This document shows, piece by piece, positions 52,439-60,821 of a stretch of DNA of 64,000 nt. Below the pieces are notes generated by a model. The model searched no databases. It had not been told where the DNA came from and saw only the letters and a list, made by a program, of their open reading frames with translations. This DNA comes from an uncultured Ruegeria sp. (GTDB lineage: Bacteria; Pseudomonadota; Alphaproteobacteria; Rhodobacterales; Rhodobacteraceae), in assembly GCF_947500045.1 (NCBI RefSeq), contig NZ_CANMQQ010000018.1, positions 1 to 64,000 on the forward strand. The letters run 5' to 3'. Within the stretch, counting starts at the first letter, position 1. Every line of letters starts with the position of its first letter. Both the position numbers and the translations under genes were made by a program.

Positions 52439-52694
52439 CAGATCTTGCCCGTCATCGAATGAACTGGAACACGAGCGTTAGGCGCTTTCTGAAATCAAGG
52501 TGCGGTGACCGTTTTAAATTTGACCGCCCATTCATGAATTGGATCAATAACGGCGAGCCCAAGACGATGGGCGATGTCGCCGACGAGCGGCTGCGACGGA
52601 ATTCCTAGAACAACTTTTAGTCGAAATTAATTGTCAGAATGCAATCTGAACTTTAGGATTCAGTGTTCTTAGTCACCAATAAAACGAGGATCCT

Positions 52695-52970
52695 ATGAAG
52701 CTCAAATACTCGGCGGCCACCCTGGTTTTACTTGCGGCCTGTGATGTTCCCGCTCCAACAACTGAAGAAGCAAAGCAGCAAGAGCAAACACAACAACAGC
52801 TTCAAGAGCTTCAGCAGCAGGGGCAGGACGATTTGTATCGACAACAATTAGAACTTGAATGTTTCGATGGGGATAAAAAGGCCTGCGACAATCAACAGAA
52901 GCTCCAGGAAATCGATGCGGCGGGTGATGCGCTGGAAGGGGTGGCCGAAGCTGCTAACGCGGGTGGTTAA
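52695..52970 (+). CDS. Small Gln-rich lipoprotein
   Basis: A 91-aa precursor with lipobox LVLLAAC (Cys about 16). The mature part is a Gln/Glu-rich helix (EEAKQQEQTQQQLQELQQQGQDD) likely to form a coiled coil, followed by a Cys-containing acidic stretch. GAGGATC precedes the ATG. Function unknown. The 256 bp before it (52439-52694) show only a short frame at 52532 that I do not trust. Confidence 0.78.
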   Translation: MKLKYSAATLVLLAACDVPAPTTEEAKQQEQTQQQLQELQQQGQDDLYRQQLELECFDGDKKACDNQQKLQEIDAAGDALEGVAEAANAGG

Positions 52971-53009
52971 ACCACTAGCCGTGTTCACAATCCTATTAGC
53001 TGAAAGTGC

Positions 53010-53483
53010 TTAACCGGATGTCCGCTTGTAATACACGTCTTGCTCGTCCTCATGTGTGCGTTGGAACCCCAGTCTTTCCAAAAGCGCCTGTGAACGAATG
53101 TTTCGAACCTCTGTATCAGCGATGATCTCAGATACCGATGTCAACGTCTCGATCTCAGCCAAAGTCAATTTGCAGGCAGTATGTGCAACTGACTGCCCCC
53201 AGACGCTTGGAGACAACGCATAAGCAAGGCTTGCTGTGCCATCGTCTCTGATGGTGGCCTGCGTATATCCAACGACAATCTCATTCTCAAACACCGTCCA
53301 GTTCATCCACACTTCGCCGCTTGAAGCTGGCGTACCGACAAGAAGCCGTTCAATTCGTTGACGAACTGCTTGGATTGAGGCTGGTGTTTTGTCGTCCAAG
53401 AATTCGTAGATGCGCCTATCTTGAAGAGCCAAATACAGCCCTTCTGCATGAGCGATCTTCTGAGGTTCAATTCTGATTACCAT
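53010..53483 (-). CDS. GNAT-family N-acetyltransferase
   Basis: A 157-aa acetyltransferase of the RimJ/L-like GNAT type (acetyltransf_3). The acetyl-CoA part is SLAYALSPSVWGQSVAHTACKLTLAEIE, and the C-terminal half carries IIADTEVRNIRSQALLERLGFQRT. A PxxWGxG-like loop is partly preserved. The ATG at 53483 begins MVIRIEPQKIAHAEGL; an ATG 27 bp upstream is possible. Acceptor unknown. Confidence 0.85.
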   Translation of the reverse strand: MVIRIEPQKIAHAEGLYLALQDRRIYEFLDDKTPASIQAVRQRIERLLVGTPASSGEVWMNWTVFENEIVVGYTQATIRDDGTASLAYALSPSVWGQSVAHTACKLTLAEIETLTSVSEIIADTEVRNIRSQALLERLGFQRTHEDEQDVYYKRTSG

Positions 53484-53688
53484 AGACTTCTGCATACGAT
53501 ACGACGCCAAGGACAGCCAGCCTCAGACGTTGCCGACTCGACAGTTCCACAAGTTGCCACTCATCCAATGAACTTGGCTGTGTAACCCGCATCACTGACC
53601 ATCCCTACAGAAGCGGCCATGTTGGGTACATTAATGAGTAAGCGTTGGTGCATTTGAGAACGCTAGATTTTAACTACCCTCCCCAATG

Positions 53689-53725
53689 ATGGGGCGCGTC
53701 TGTGGTGGGTGCGCCCCATTTTTTC
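53689..53725 (+). terminator. Strong intrinsic terminator without an upstream plus-strand gene
   Basis: ATGGGGCGC (53689-53697) pairs perfectly with GCGCCCCAT (53711-53719) and runs into TTTTTTC. The nearest plus-strand protein gene ends 700 bp upstream, with a minus-strand gene between, so it probably ends a small RNA or an unannotated short transcript. TTGGTG-17-TTTTAA near 53650 could be its promoter, which would give an RNA of about 50 nt starting with a CCCTCCCC box. Nothing else is visible in 53484-53862. Confidence 0.7.
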
Positions 53726-53862
53726 TTTGCCAAACACCACATGTAGATTGCCAGATTTAACGTTTCCGCCTCTAGAACGTCGCTTAGGTGTCAAAATTCA
53801 CTATGCTTGAGCAAGTAAGCTGCTTGGGTGTAGAGAACGTGTACCCATGTGAGGTCCAGATG

Positions 53863-54066
53863 AAGTATGTGCCCGCCACCACTCAATCTGCTGTTGTCCA
53901 TGCCTACAAGCTGACTGAATACGATGCGGAAAGGAGCATGGCGATGTGGGCAGGCAGTCACCTAATGGCCCTTCACGACAAACGCTCAGAGCTTTTGCAG
54001 CAACACGCCGACATCTGGGCCGAAAAGCTCGAGCCCCGAGCACCACTTTCTGAGCAGAAGAGATGA
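53863..54066 (+). CDS. Small hypothetical protein coupled to an ArsR regulator
   Basis: A 67-aa soluble protein (MKYVPATTQSAVVHAYKLTEYDAE at the start) overlapping the ArsR gene by 4 nt (ATGA), which is the main evidence that it is real. GAGG stands before ATG 53863; the frame extends to a GTG at 53788. I do not recognise the family. It may be a co-sensor or simply translationally coupled to the regulator. Confidence 0.6.
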   Translation, partial: KYVPATTQSAVVHAYKLTEYDAERSMAMWAGSHLMALHDKRSELLQQHADIWAEKLEPRAPLSEQKR

Positions 54067-54368
54067 AACAGCGCTCCCCAGAAAGTATAAGCGAGGCGTC
54101 GGAATATCTGAAAGCCTTCACTCTCGATCGCCGCTTGCAAATCCTTTACCTACTCGCCGATGGTGAGAAATCTGTCGGGGAACTGATTGACGATTTGTCG
54201 GTGCATCAGGCAGCGGTTTCCCAGAATATCTCTCGTTTGCGGCTCGAAGGCCTGGTAGAGGCGAGGCGTGAAGGTCGTCTCATCTACTATAAAATCTGCG
54301 ACGAGCGGGTACGCCAAGTTCTCAATTTACTGGATAAGCTGTTTTTCCAAGACCAGAAAAGCAAATAA
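54063..54368 (+). CDS. ArsR/SmtB-family transcriptional regulator
   Basis: A 101-aa winged-helix regulator with core LDRRLQILYLLADGEKSVGELIDDLSVHQAAVSQNISRLRLEGLVEARREGRLIYYKICDERV. It lacks the ELCVCDL-type metal-binding cysteines, so it is more like the sulfide- or redox-type members than arsenic sensors, though no Cys pair is obvious either. It overlaps the small upstream gene by 4 nt. A weak CCCGA/TCGGG hairpin follows at 54403-54418. Confidence 0.88.
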   Translation: MKQRSPESISEASEYLKAFTLDRRLQILYLLADGEKSVGELIDDLSVHQAAVSQNISRLRLEGLVEARREGRLIYYKICDERVRQVLNLLDKLFFQDQKSK

Positions 54369-54612
54369 CCAAATAACCAAGTTACCTCGGAGACTCGCCC
54401 GGCCCGATTTGGGTCGGGTTCATTATCCTAAATTTGACCAAGCCTATCGATACCCTTGAGAGGGGAAGGTGGTTTTGTCCGATTCCGAATGCTCTTGGTC
54501 CGCGCGTACCAAAGCTCTTTTCGCTTGGCTAGGTGTTCAGCGATTGCAACGACGTCAGCTCCGACCGCCTCCGTCGCATTGAAATAAGAACAGAAGTTCA
54601 TAACTCGATGCA

Positions 54613-54780
54613 ATGATAGTTCTCATTGTACTTTCCATCCTAAGCGGCATCGTCTGCGCCAATATCGCCAACAGCAAAGGTTTAAGCGTCGGACTGCACG
54701 CGGCCTTTGGCGTAGTGTTGGGTCCAATAGGGGTGGTTATCACCCTGATGTGCAGCAGAGCCAAACGCGGCCAAGTCTAA
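54613..54780 (+). CDS. Small two-helix membrane protein
   Basis: A 55-aa protein with two hydrophobic helices: IVLIVLSILSGIVCANIA and, after SKGLSVGL, HAAFGVVLGPIGVVITLM. It ends in the positive tail CSRAKRGQV. The pattern 'IAxxKGxSxGLHxxFGxxLGPIGxxI' is common in small bacterial membrane proteins that often go unannotated. No strong ribosome site is visible. A perfect hairpin follows 30 bp later. Function unknown. Confidence 0.65.
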   Translation: MIVLIVLSILSGIVCANIANSKGLSVGLHAAFGVVLGPIGVVITLMCSRAKRGQV

Positions 54781-54810
54781 GCTGAAATTGCCCGGTCTGG
54801 CCTGAAGGCA

Positions 54811-54836
54811 GGCGGCCCAGGGAAGATCGGGCCGCC
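54811..54836. terminator. Bidirectional hairpin between converging genes
   Basis: GGCGGCCC (54811-54818) and GGGCCGCC (54829-54836) form a perfect 8-bp stem around a 10-nt loop. It lies between the stops of the small membrane protein (plus) and the EF-hand gene (minus), so it can serve both. T-tracts are weak on either side. Confidence 0.6.
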
Positions 54837-54852
54837 ATTCTCAACAAGCAGG

Positions 54853-55095
54853 TCAGCCGTTATCTGGCGGCAGTATTCCCGCTTCTTGCGCAATCTGAAT
54901 TTCATCCTGATCCAGAGAACCATCTCCATTGGCGTCCATTACTGTAAAGGTATCGGCATCAACGTTCGGCGCAACAACTTGCACCTCTTCAATGGTCAAA
55001 ACGCCATCTCCATTGGCGTCCGCTGATTGCGCTGCGGCCAGTGTGGGCAGTCCAAACGCGACAGTTGCAACTGCGGCGACATATTTAGGTTTCAT
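54853..55095 (-). CDS. Secreted EF-hand calcium-binding protein
   Basis: An 80-aa precursor with a signal peptide ending LAAAQ (about 21) and two EF-hand loops, DANGDGVLTIEE and DANGDGSLDQDE, with Asp/Asn at the Ca-coordinating positions 1, 3 and 5 and Glu at 12. The two loops are separated by about 24 residues, so they form one EF pair. The long open frame upstream of ATG 55095 lacks coding character. It probably binds calcium in the periplasm or outside the cell; partners unknown. Confidence 0.85.
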   Translation of the reverse strand: MKPKYVAAVATVAFGLPTLAAAQSADANGDGVLTIEEVQVVAPNVDADTFTVMDANGDGSLDQDEIQIAQEAGILPPDNG

Positions 55096-55489
55096 TGCTT
55101 TGGCTCCTAAGTAAGAGTTGAGTGATTGTGTCCGGACAGGCACCAGAAACACCCAGACGCACCGGATTTCACCCGCAATGAGTGTGTAGGTCGACTTTGC
55201 GCCAATCTCCGCGTGTTTGTGAGAGTCGCACCCGCAAACACCTGCTCGGCAAAAATCCCCCATTGCGACTAGGCGGTTAGCACCCGAGCCGAGGTAGGCC
55301 ACACGGCAAGGCTCTGCTCAGAATCCACAGACTCGAAATGCGGATCCGGGAGTGCCTTGAAGAGTGTTTGGCGGTCACTAGAGCACGAACCGAATAAATG
55401 TGCCTGACGGGCATAATTGGGGCCTCTGCGGCGTCTGTTGATGACATCAGCATCACTGAGTCGAGTACGCAGCTATTTCTTGCAGCGCA
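55096..55489. other. Noncoding gap of 394 bp
   Basis: This is the upstream region of the EF-hand gene and the downstream region of the acetyltransferase gene, both on the minus strand. I see no gene, clear hairpin or repeat. Confidence 0.35.
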
Positions 55490-55954
55490 TCAGTGAAGCG
55501 CCATGACCATCTCAACCTCACCACCAACAATCCTACCGGTCGGGCTAAAGCCGCACCGCTCATAGAGAGGCAGAGCGCCACCTGGTTCATCAACAACGCT
55601 GATAACCAGATTTGCGCGACCCTTCTCCATAGCCAGTGCCCTTGCAAAATCTAATGCAGAACGACCATGGCCTTTACCCTGATGCGCATGATCAACCATC
55701 AACCGCCAGATGTAGATGCCGTCAGGGTCGTCATCTTCGTCCAGATCCGCATCGGGATGAGACATGTCCACGATTGCCAACAACCCGATTGGGGTTTCAT
55801 CTTCCCAAATGCCATAAATCTCGGACCCATTCTCGAAGAGTGACTGAGCCATGGTCATGAGGTTTGATGCAACAAATGTAGACTGGTCGTCGCGCACTTG
55901 CAGCGCTGCCAAAGGACGGAGAGTTTCCTGCGTTAGAGGGCGAAAATCAGGCAT
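55490..55954 (-). CDS. GNAT N-acetyltransferase, diamine/spermidine-type
   Basis: A 154-aa acetyltransferase. The central motif is IYIWRLMVDHAHQGKGHGRSALDFARALA (Q-x-x-G-x-G/A loop), followed by NLVISVVDEPGGALPLYERCGFSPTGR. The IWRxMVDxxxQGKGxGR form is typical of the diamine N-acetyltransferase-like subgroup. Acceptor not proven. It has no close operon partner. Confidence 0.87.
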   Translation of the reverse strand: MPDFRPLTQETLRPLAALQVRDDQSTFVASNLMTMAQSLFENGSEIYGIWEDETPIGLLAIVDMSHPDADLDEDDDPDGIYIWRLMVDHAHQGKGHGRSALDFARALAMEKGRANLVISVVDEPGGALPLYERCGFSPTGRIVGGEVEMVMALH

Positions 55955-56258
55955 GACAGACTGATATCAGAGAGGTAGGGAACAAAAAAAGCTCCAATGC
56001 CGATTGGTTCAGCTCAAACACCATTTCTGTGCTGCCTTCTTTCAGCAACCTTCCACGCAATATTTGACGCTCATCCACATACTGTAGTCTTCTTCATGTC
56101 GGTTTGCGATGCGCTGGCAAATGACGGCAATGGGGCGTCCTCAGAAAACCATTGGGCCACAAGTTCTGCTGACACAGAGTTGCATCCGACAACGGCAAAG
56201 AACCCATTTTGATCACCAGACCGAGCGCAGCAAAAGACTTCTGTTCTGAAGTTTTTGT
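55955..56258. other. Noncoding gap of 304 bp
   Basis: No credible frame, hairpin or repeat is visible between the two minus-strand genes. Confidence 0.3.
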
Positions 56259-56873
56259 TTACCGATCAATCCGGGCTATAGCGAGACCGGTGCCCGACCC
56301 AAAGTAAAGAACACCTGTTAATTTGTGACGCAACCGTCCGAGCCTAGCTATCACTGGCCGCGCCATTTGCGCAGACGCGGCCCACACAAGATCACCAAGC
56401 ATGATTACGGCTAAATAGATCACGGCGGTAACAAGCAAGGCAGAAATCCCTGATCCAGCAACCACAAACTGCGGCAGGAATGCCGCGTTGAATATCAACG
56501 TCTTTGGATTGATCGTGGCGAGTAAGAGCCCTTGCCAAAAGAGTACTGTCAGGGACTCACGGCTGGCATCTTGTGTTGTCAGATCCTCTAAGCCCTGACG
56601 CCATGCGGTCACGCCGAGATAGACCAGATAGGCCACTCCGATCCATTTAAGCCAAAGAAAAGCGGAAGCTGCAAATTCGAGGAGCGCGGCCAAGCCAACG
56701 ACGACGATAACAAGTTGCAACGCCACGCCGATAGTCGTGCCGAGCACCGTCATCGCGCCAAAGCGAAACCCGTATGCCAGCGTGTTTGCAACGATCAATG
56801 CTACGTTCGGCCCGGGAATGACGACCAACAGAGAGGTAGCACCAATTAGCGCGAGTATCAGACCTAGTTCCAT
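56259..56873 (-). CDS. LysE/RhtB-family amino-acid exporter
   Basis: A 204-aa inner-membrane protein with about six helices. The family signature VVIPGPNVALIVANTLAYGFRFGAMTVLGTTIGV is at 17-50, and NPKTLIFNAAFLPQFV is in the second half. It exports amino acids or their derivatives such as homoserine lactone or threonine; the actual substrate is unknown. AAAGGAG precedes the ATG. Confidence 0.92.
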   Translation of the reverse strand: MELGLILALIGATSLLVVIPGPNVALIVANTLAYGFRFGAMTVLGTTIGVALQLVIVVVGLAALLEFAASAFLWLKWIGVAYLVYLGVTAWRQGLEDLTTQDASRESLTVLFWQGLLLATINPKTLIFNAAFLPQFVVAGSGISALLVTAVIYLAVIMLGDLVWAASAQMARPVIARLGRLRHKLTGVLYFGSGTGLAIARIDR

Positions 56874-57054
56874 CGAAAACTCCTTTCCGAGAATAGCTTA
56901 AGCCGTCATTGGTCAAAAGCCAGCTTCATCCCGTCAAGCGTGGCTCCGAAGGGTTGGGTCGGGCTGGTGTCAACAAAGATCTGATCGATCAAACGAATGA
57001 TAGAACCGCTAAGAGCTAGGGTTTCTTTGGTAGCATGAGATTATCCTAAGGTAT

Positions 57055-57300
57055 CTACTCTTTTCCCATGAACCCAAGCGCGCCCTCGTTGTTCAGGATA
57101 TCGACTGCAGTGTTCAATGCTTCCTGGTCGGACCCGAATTTGTCGTCCCAGACATAGCTGGCGTCCTCCACGTCAATCACTTCCAAAGTCCAGAGGTCCT
57201 GGTTCTCCAGGCGGTAGATTTCAATTTCAAAGCGATATCCATCGACAAGCACAGACTTACACTTGTCCGAAATTATCAGTTTTGGTTCGTCGAGATTCAT
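57055..57300 (-). CDS. Small conserved-looking hypothetical protein
   Basis: An 81-aa acidic protein (LIISDKCKSVLVDGYRFEIEIYRLENQDLWTLEVIDVEDASYVWDDKF) with clear beta-strand alternation and a C-terminal helix (QEALNTAVDILNNEGALGFM). It looks like a real compact fold, but I cannot name the family. The ribosome site is weak. No neighbour suggests a role. Confidence 0.65.
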   Translation of the reverse strand: MNLDEPKLIISDKCKSVLVDGYRFEIEIYRLENQDLWTLEVIDVEDASYVWDDKFGSDQEALNTAVDILNNEGALGFMGKE

Positions 57301-57745
57301 GACAATGCCGCTTCAAGCTGGTGAACACCAACATTCTCATATCAGCAGATTCCGTGGCTTGGCCAGCATCTGATGGGAGGAAGTGCGACGCACCAAACTC
57401 ATACCCCCTCAAGAAAATCTATAAACCCCCAGGCACGCCGCATTGACTAATTACCGAGTCGGACCGACTGATACAACATAACAATTATTTCGGCGCTGAA
57501 ATGAATCTACCCGCCTGCGGGAAAAACCCAATTTCGTACGAGTTTTATCATTTGACATTCAGCTTTCTTCGACGACCAGTGCAGCAGGCATAACCGTTCT
57601 CTGACCAGCCTCAGAACTTTGCACCAGCGGTTCATCCCTTATAAACCGGATTACTAATGATTACCCATTTCGCGATGTCCTATCCCAGACTTTCGCCTCT
57701 CAGGTGGAATCTGCCAAACAAATGAATGCTTGAGAAACGCAACTC
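57301..57745. other. Noncoding gap of 445 bp before the bactofilin gene
   Basis: I see no gene here. If the bactofilin frame originally began further upstream, a missing N-terminal part could have been in this stretch, but no homologous frame can be read. Confidence 0.3.
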
Positions 57746-58138
57746 TTGAGGCATTTGGAAGGTGTTCATGGAGCGCCTATCGTTTTAGGGTCGCCAACAT
57801 CACACCTAGAGGATTTCAAAGTGGCAAACTCAATAGTCGAAGTAGATTTGACAATTGAAGGCAATCTAAACTCAAGTGAAGGTGACGTCGAAGTCAAAGG
57901 CCAAGTGGTTGGGGACATCAGCGCTGATACAATCACTGTTCAGGTTGTCGGGTCGGTTGACGGTGCACTGTCGGCAAAAAAGATCGTTATGGAAGGCAAG
58001 CATCAAGGCCGTCTGAAATGTGATGATCTAAAGATTGCGTCGAGCGCACAGATTCAGGCTGATGTAGAGGCCCGCACTATGGCAACTGAAAGCGGTGCCA
58101 GGGTTGTGGGTAAAGTCAACATTGCGGGCGGGCAATAG
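57746..58138 (+). CDS. Bactofilin-family (polymer-forming) protein
   Basis: A frame of up to 130 aa dominated by a bactofilin beta-helix domain: VEVDLTIEGNLNSSEGDVEVKGQVVGDISADTITVQVVGSVDGALSAKKIVMEGKHQGRLKCDDLKIASSAQIQADVEARTMATESGARVVGKV, with one rung every 17-18 residues. Bactofilins self-assemble into membrane-linked filaments. The start is unclear: there is no in-frame ATG before the domain, only TTG at 57746 or 57755. The usual long N-terminal tail is short here. Confidence 0.75.
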   Translation: MRHLEGVHGAPIVLGSPTSHLEDFKVANSIVEVDLTIEGNLNSSEGDVEVKGQVVGDISADTITVQVVGSVDGALSAKKIVMEGKHQGRLKCDDLKIASSAQIQADVEARTMATESGARVVGKVNIAGGQ

Positions 58139-58384
58139 GGCAGGCACGCCAGCGACCAGGATCATAGCTACATTTCTGACAAGTTCGATTGCCTTGTTCT
58201 GAATGAAACCTGAATTGTTCGATGCGTATACGCCGGGTTCGTCAACACCGATCCTGCGAATATTCCGGAGCGGTTGAGATCGTGCAACTGATGGCAAGTT
58301 GTATGATTGTTGGCAAAACGCAGGGTGAAGCCAACGTCGCTTCACATCACAGATATGAATCACTTCCAGAAAATAGATTGACCA

Positions 58385-58678
58385 ATGTCATTGGACAGGC
58401 TGACGACCCTGAACGATACTGGTGCCATGGCGCTGACAGCAACCAAGCCTGTCCATCTGGTCCATGAAGACCCGGACGTCAACATGGCGCGGTTCTATGG
58501 AATAGAGTTGCAACCGACGCTGTTTGGGGATGTGTCCGTGTTTCGCACCTGGGGACGTATTGGTACAAACGGGCAAGCCATGATGGTGACATACGATGAC
58601 GAAGTCCAGGCTGCTGACGCGCTCCATAAACTTGAAAGACAAAAACGTCGCAGAGGCTATGTTCCGGTCGGAGCATAG
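58385..58678 (+). CDS. Stand-alone WGR-domain protein, copy 1
   Basis: A 97-aa protein that is almost entirely one WGR domain: HLVHEDPDVNMARFYGIELQPTLFGDVSVFRTWGRIGTNGQAMMVTYDDE, followed by a basic end (KLERQKRRRGYVPVGA). WGR domains bind nucleic-acid ends or act in DNA-damage proteins. ATG 58427 is an alternative start shared with the paralogue at 60.5 kb. The paralogue is about 80 percent identical over the domain. Confidence 0.82.
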   Translation: MSLDRLTTLNDTGAMALTATKPVHLVHEDPDVNMARFYGIELQPTLFGDVSVFRTWGRIGTNGQAMMVTYDDEVQAADALHKLERQKRRRGYVPVGA

Positions 58679-58815
58679 GCGCTTGATCCGATGGTTGGAT
58701 GATGCGATCTGTTCGATGGAATGGTAGGCAACGAGGCATATGTGAAAGCACCGCATCGGAGGTTCTTCCAACATCGCAAGACAACGCCAAAGACGCCAAA
58801 CCAGCGTGATATTGT

Positions 58816-59124
58816 TCAGGGCTTGTTGCTATCGATCCAGCGGGACATCAGGGAGCGATCCCGAAAGCATTCGTCTGGAACAGCGCGACGCTTGATCCGC
58901 GCGATGCGCTCTGCGAAAGCCACCTGTTTGGAACTCGGCCGGGAATCGCGTACGCGTGGCGTTGAGCGTTGCGTGTCAATCCACTGACTCAAAGCGCGCC
59001 GATCCTGCTGGATTTCCCATGGTAGAATTATGTTTTGCTGCTCCGCGATCTTACGTGCGTAGGCAAGTTGTTTGGCTGTGGCTGGCAGTGCAGTCTGTGT
59101 CTCTGAAATGGCAGTTTCGGACAT
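58816..59124 (-). CDS. Small protein with two KQ-x-A-F/YA-x-x-IA repeats
   Basis: A 102-aa protein made of two similar halves: TAKQLAYARKIAEQQNIILPWE..DRRALSQWID and SSKQVAFAERIARIKRRAVPDE..DRSLMSRWID. Units of this kind occur at the C-terminal end of some bacterial topoisomerase-like proteins and may bind DNA. GGGGAAAG precedes the ATG. It lies between the two WGR genes on the opposite strand. Function is inferred only from this resemblance. Confidence 0.75.
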   Translation of the reverse strand: MSETAISETQTALPATAKQLAYARKIAEQQNIILPWEIQQDRRALSQWIDTQRSTPRVRDSRPSSKQVAFAERIARIKRRAVPDECFRDRSLMSRWIDSNKP

Positions 59125-59597
59125 CTGCTTTCCCCATTAATCGTATAGTTAATTATAGAACAAAAGGGGGTCTAAAGCAATTATATTGTGCTATGTGAAA
59201 CTCGAAACACTACATATAGTATATATTGGACAATTCTGGATTGGAAGCAATACAGAGCCTACAACAGTTGACGGCGTCAGATTGGTATTCCCCCGTCAAT
59301 TGCGGGCTGGGGCACTGTGCACAGGCGCATCAGCCGGACGGGTATTTTTTGTTGGACCAGTTTCTGACGGGGTAACTGTTCATGGAAGATCCCGTGCGCG
59401 ACAGCTTTTTGTGATTTTCGCAATGCCTCTTTAGTTTTGACTAACACTCTTGAAAGCAGGCTTTCTAATGTTGACCGATGGACGACTGCAATAGACCGCT
59501 TTGAACTTCACAGGCGGAAATGCACCTAAATGGGCACTTGGCGACCAAGATGTCCAATACGGTAATGTCACCAAGTCACTTCAGAATTGTAGTCGGA
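59125..59597. other. Noncoding gap of 473 bp
   Basis: A plus-strand frame at 59186-59434 is open but has no family resemblance and no ribosome site, so I leave it out. The A/T-rich part 59140-59230 is probably the promoter region of the minus-strand repeat protein. Confidence 0.35.
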
Positions 59598-59747
59598 TTA
59601 AGCCGATTTATTCTGTGCCTTTTTGCCTGTCTTAGTTGGCCGCTCCCCATGTTGTCCACCAGTGCCGTTGAGCGTTTGATGCCAAGCAAGCTTCTTGACA
59701 GGGTTTGCACCCGGGCGCCTTACCTTGGGCTTTTTAGATTTAGGCAT
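59598..59747 (-). CDS. Small very basic protein
   Basis: A 49-aa Lys/Arg-rich protein (MPKSKKPKVRRPGANPVKKLAWH at the start). GAGAGGA stands 6 bases before ATG 59747, which favours a real start there rather than further up the frame. It could bind nucleic acid by charge, or it may be a spurious basic frame. No family is recognised. Confidence 0.5.
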   Translation of the reverse strand: MPKSKKPKVRRPGANPVKKLAWHQTLNGTGGQHGERPTKTGKKAQNKSA

Positions 59748-59874
59748 TGGGTGTCCTCTCTTGGTTTCAGGCAGGCTTATTCGTTTTGAGATCGGATTGA
59801 TACCACCCACTTCAGGAGAGTAGAATCCGGTGGGGAAGTTGAATGCCTGCCTTTGGTCGAGCTGGCATATACCG

Positions 59875-60267
59875 TCACATGTCTTCCAAGTGGTGGGGAA
59901 CACGGGCCCATTCGGGAGCATCTTCTACAAACACCCTTTTCGTTGGGCTAAACTTATTTGGCTCATCCAATGTCCCAGCTGCAATGCTGGTCAGCCCAAA
60001 GGACGTCACGCCCCACAAATTTGACCCGCAGGTACCGCAAAAATTCTTGATGACCGGGCGACCTTCTTTTGAGACTTTTTCAAAAGTCAGAGGTTTGCCG
60101 TTCAGCAGCTGCAAATCCTCGGAATTGATCATGTACCCGGCATAGCCATCAGTGCCGGTCATCGATAAGCAATCACTACAGAAACACATGAGTTGAATCA
60201 CTGGTTCGCCAATAATCCGATATCGAATTTCACCGCAATAGCATCCACCTTCAATCGGCTGCGTCAC
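59875..60267 (-). CDS. GFA-family (CENP-V/formaldehyde-activating-like) zinc protein
   Basis: A 130-aa protein with the GFA zinc-binding pattern: GGCYCGEIRYRI (C-x-C), CFCSDCLSMTG (C-x-C-x-x-C) and FCGTCGSNLWG (C-x-x-C). Family members bind two zinc ions; the best known acts on glutathione and formaldehyde, but most have no known activity. The gene stands alone on the minus strand. Confidence 0.9.
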   Translation of the reverse strand: MTQPIEGGCYCGEIRYRIIGEPVIQLMCFCSDCLSMTGTDGYAGYMINSEDLQLLNGKPLTFEKVSKEGRPVIKNFCGTCGSNLWGVTSFGLTSIAAGTLDEPNKFSPTKRVFVEDAPEWARVPHHLEDM

Positions 60268-60457
60268 GATCCTTCCTTCCGTCTATTCCATATTAGTGGA
60301 CATGTTAAAATCGTATCTACCCTGACCAATGGTTACAACGGGTTCAGAAGACGAATGTGGATCGGTACAAAATGCGTCTCGCTATTTTGAGTGCCCCGGG
60401 ACAAGCATCTGACAGACGAAACTAATGCTCAATCCAATCACGGTTCTGAATCTATGG

Positions 60458-60769
60458 ATGAAAACTGATCTCGCAAAGTCATTGGACAGAAAGTTTGTAG
60501 CAAGGGATAGTGGTGGCATGGAGCTGACGGCAACCACACATGTCCACCTTGTTCACGTAGACCCTGACCTCAACATGGCGCGGTTCTATGGAATAGAGTT
60601 GCAGCCAACGCTGTTTGGGGAAGTGTCCGTCCTTCGTGCCTGGGGACGAATTGGCACAAACGGACAAGCCATGATGGTGACGTACGAAGACGAAGTCGAG
60701 GCTGCCGAGGCGCTCCAAAAACTCGAAAAGCAAAAGCGCCGTCGAGGGTATGTTCCGGTCAGTGACTAA
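60458..60769 (+). CDS. Stand-alone WGR-domain protein, copy 2
   Basis: A 103-aa protein whose WGR domain (HLVHVDPDLNMARFYGIELQPTLFGEVSVLRAWGRIGTNGQAMMVTYEDEVEAAEALQKLEKQKRRRGYVPV) is a close paralogue of the gene at 58385. DNA similarity extends upstream of the shared ATG at 60518 (TCATTGGACAG at 60479), so the duplication included 5' DNA. ATG 60458 and ATG 60518 are both possible starts. Confidence 0.8.
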   Translation: MKTDLAKSLDRKFVARDSGGMELTATTHVHLVHVDPDLNMARFYGIELQPTLFGEVSVLRAWGRIGTNGQAMMVTYEDEVEAAEALQKLEKQKRRRGYVPVSD

Positions 60770-60821
60770 AACCGACTAGCAGCAGTAGTAGACCTCCAAT
60801 CTCACAAACCGATTGAGCGAT

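Noticed and set aside
52532..52607. A short frame starting MNWINNGEPKTMGD
   Set aside because: It is only about 24 codons and has no ribosome site. It could be a fragment of an old gene, but I cannot identify it.
59186..59434. An 82-codon plus-strand frame
   Set aside because: No ribosome site, no recognisable motif and unlikely composition; kept out as probably noncoding.
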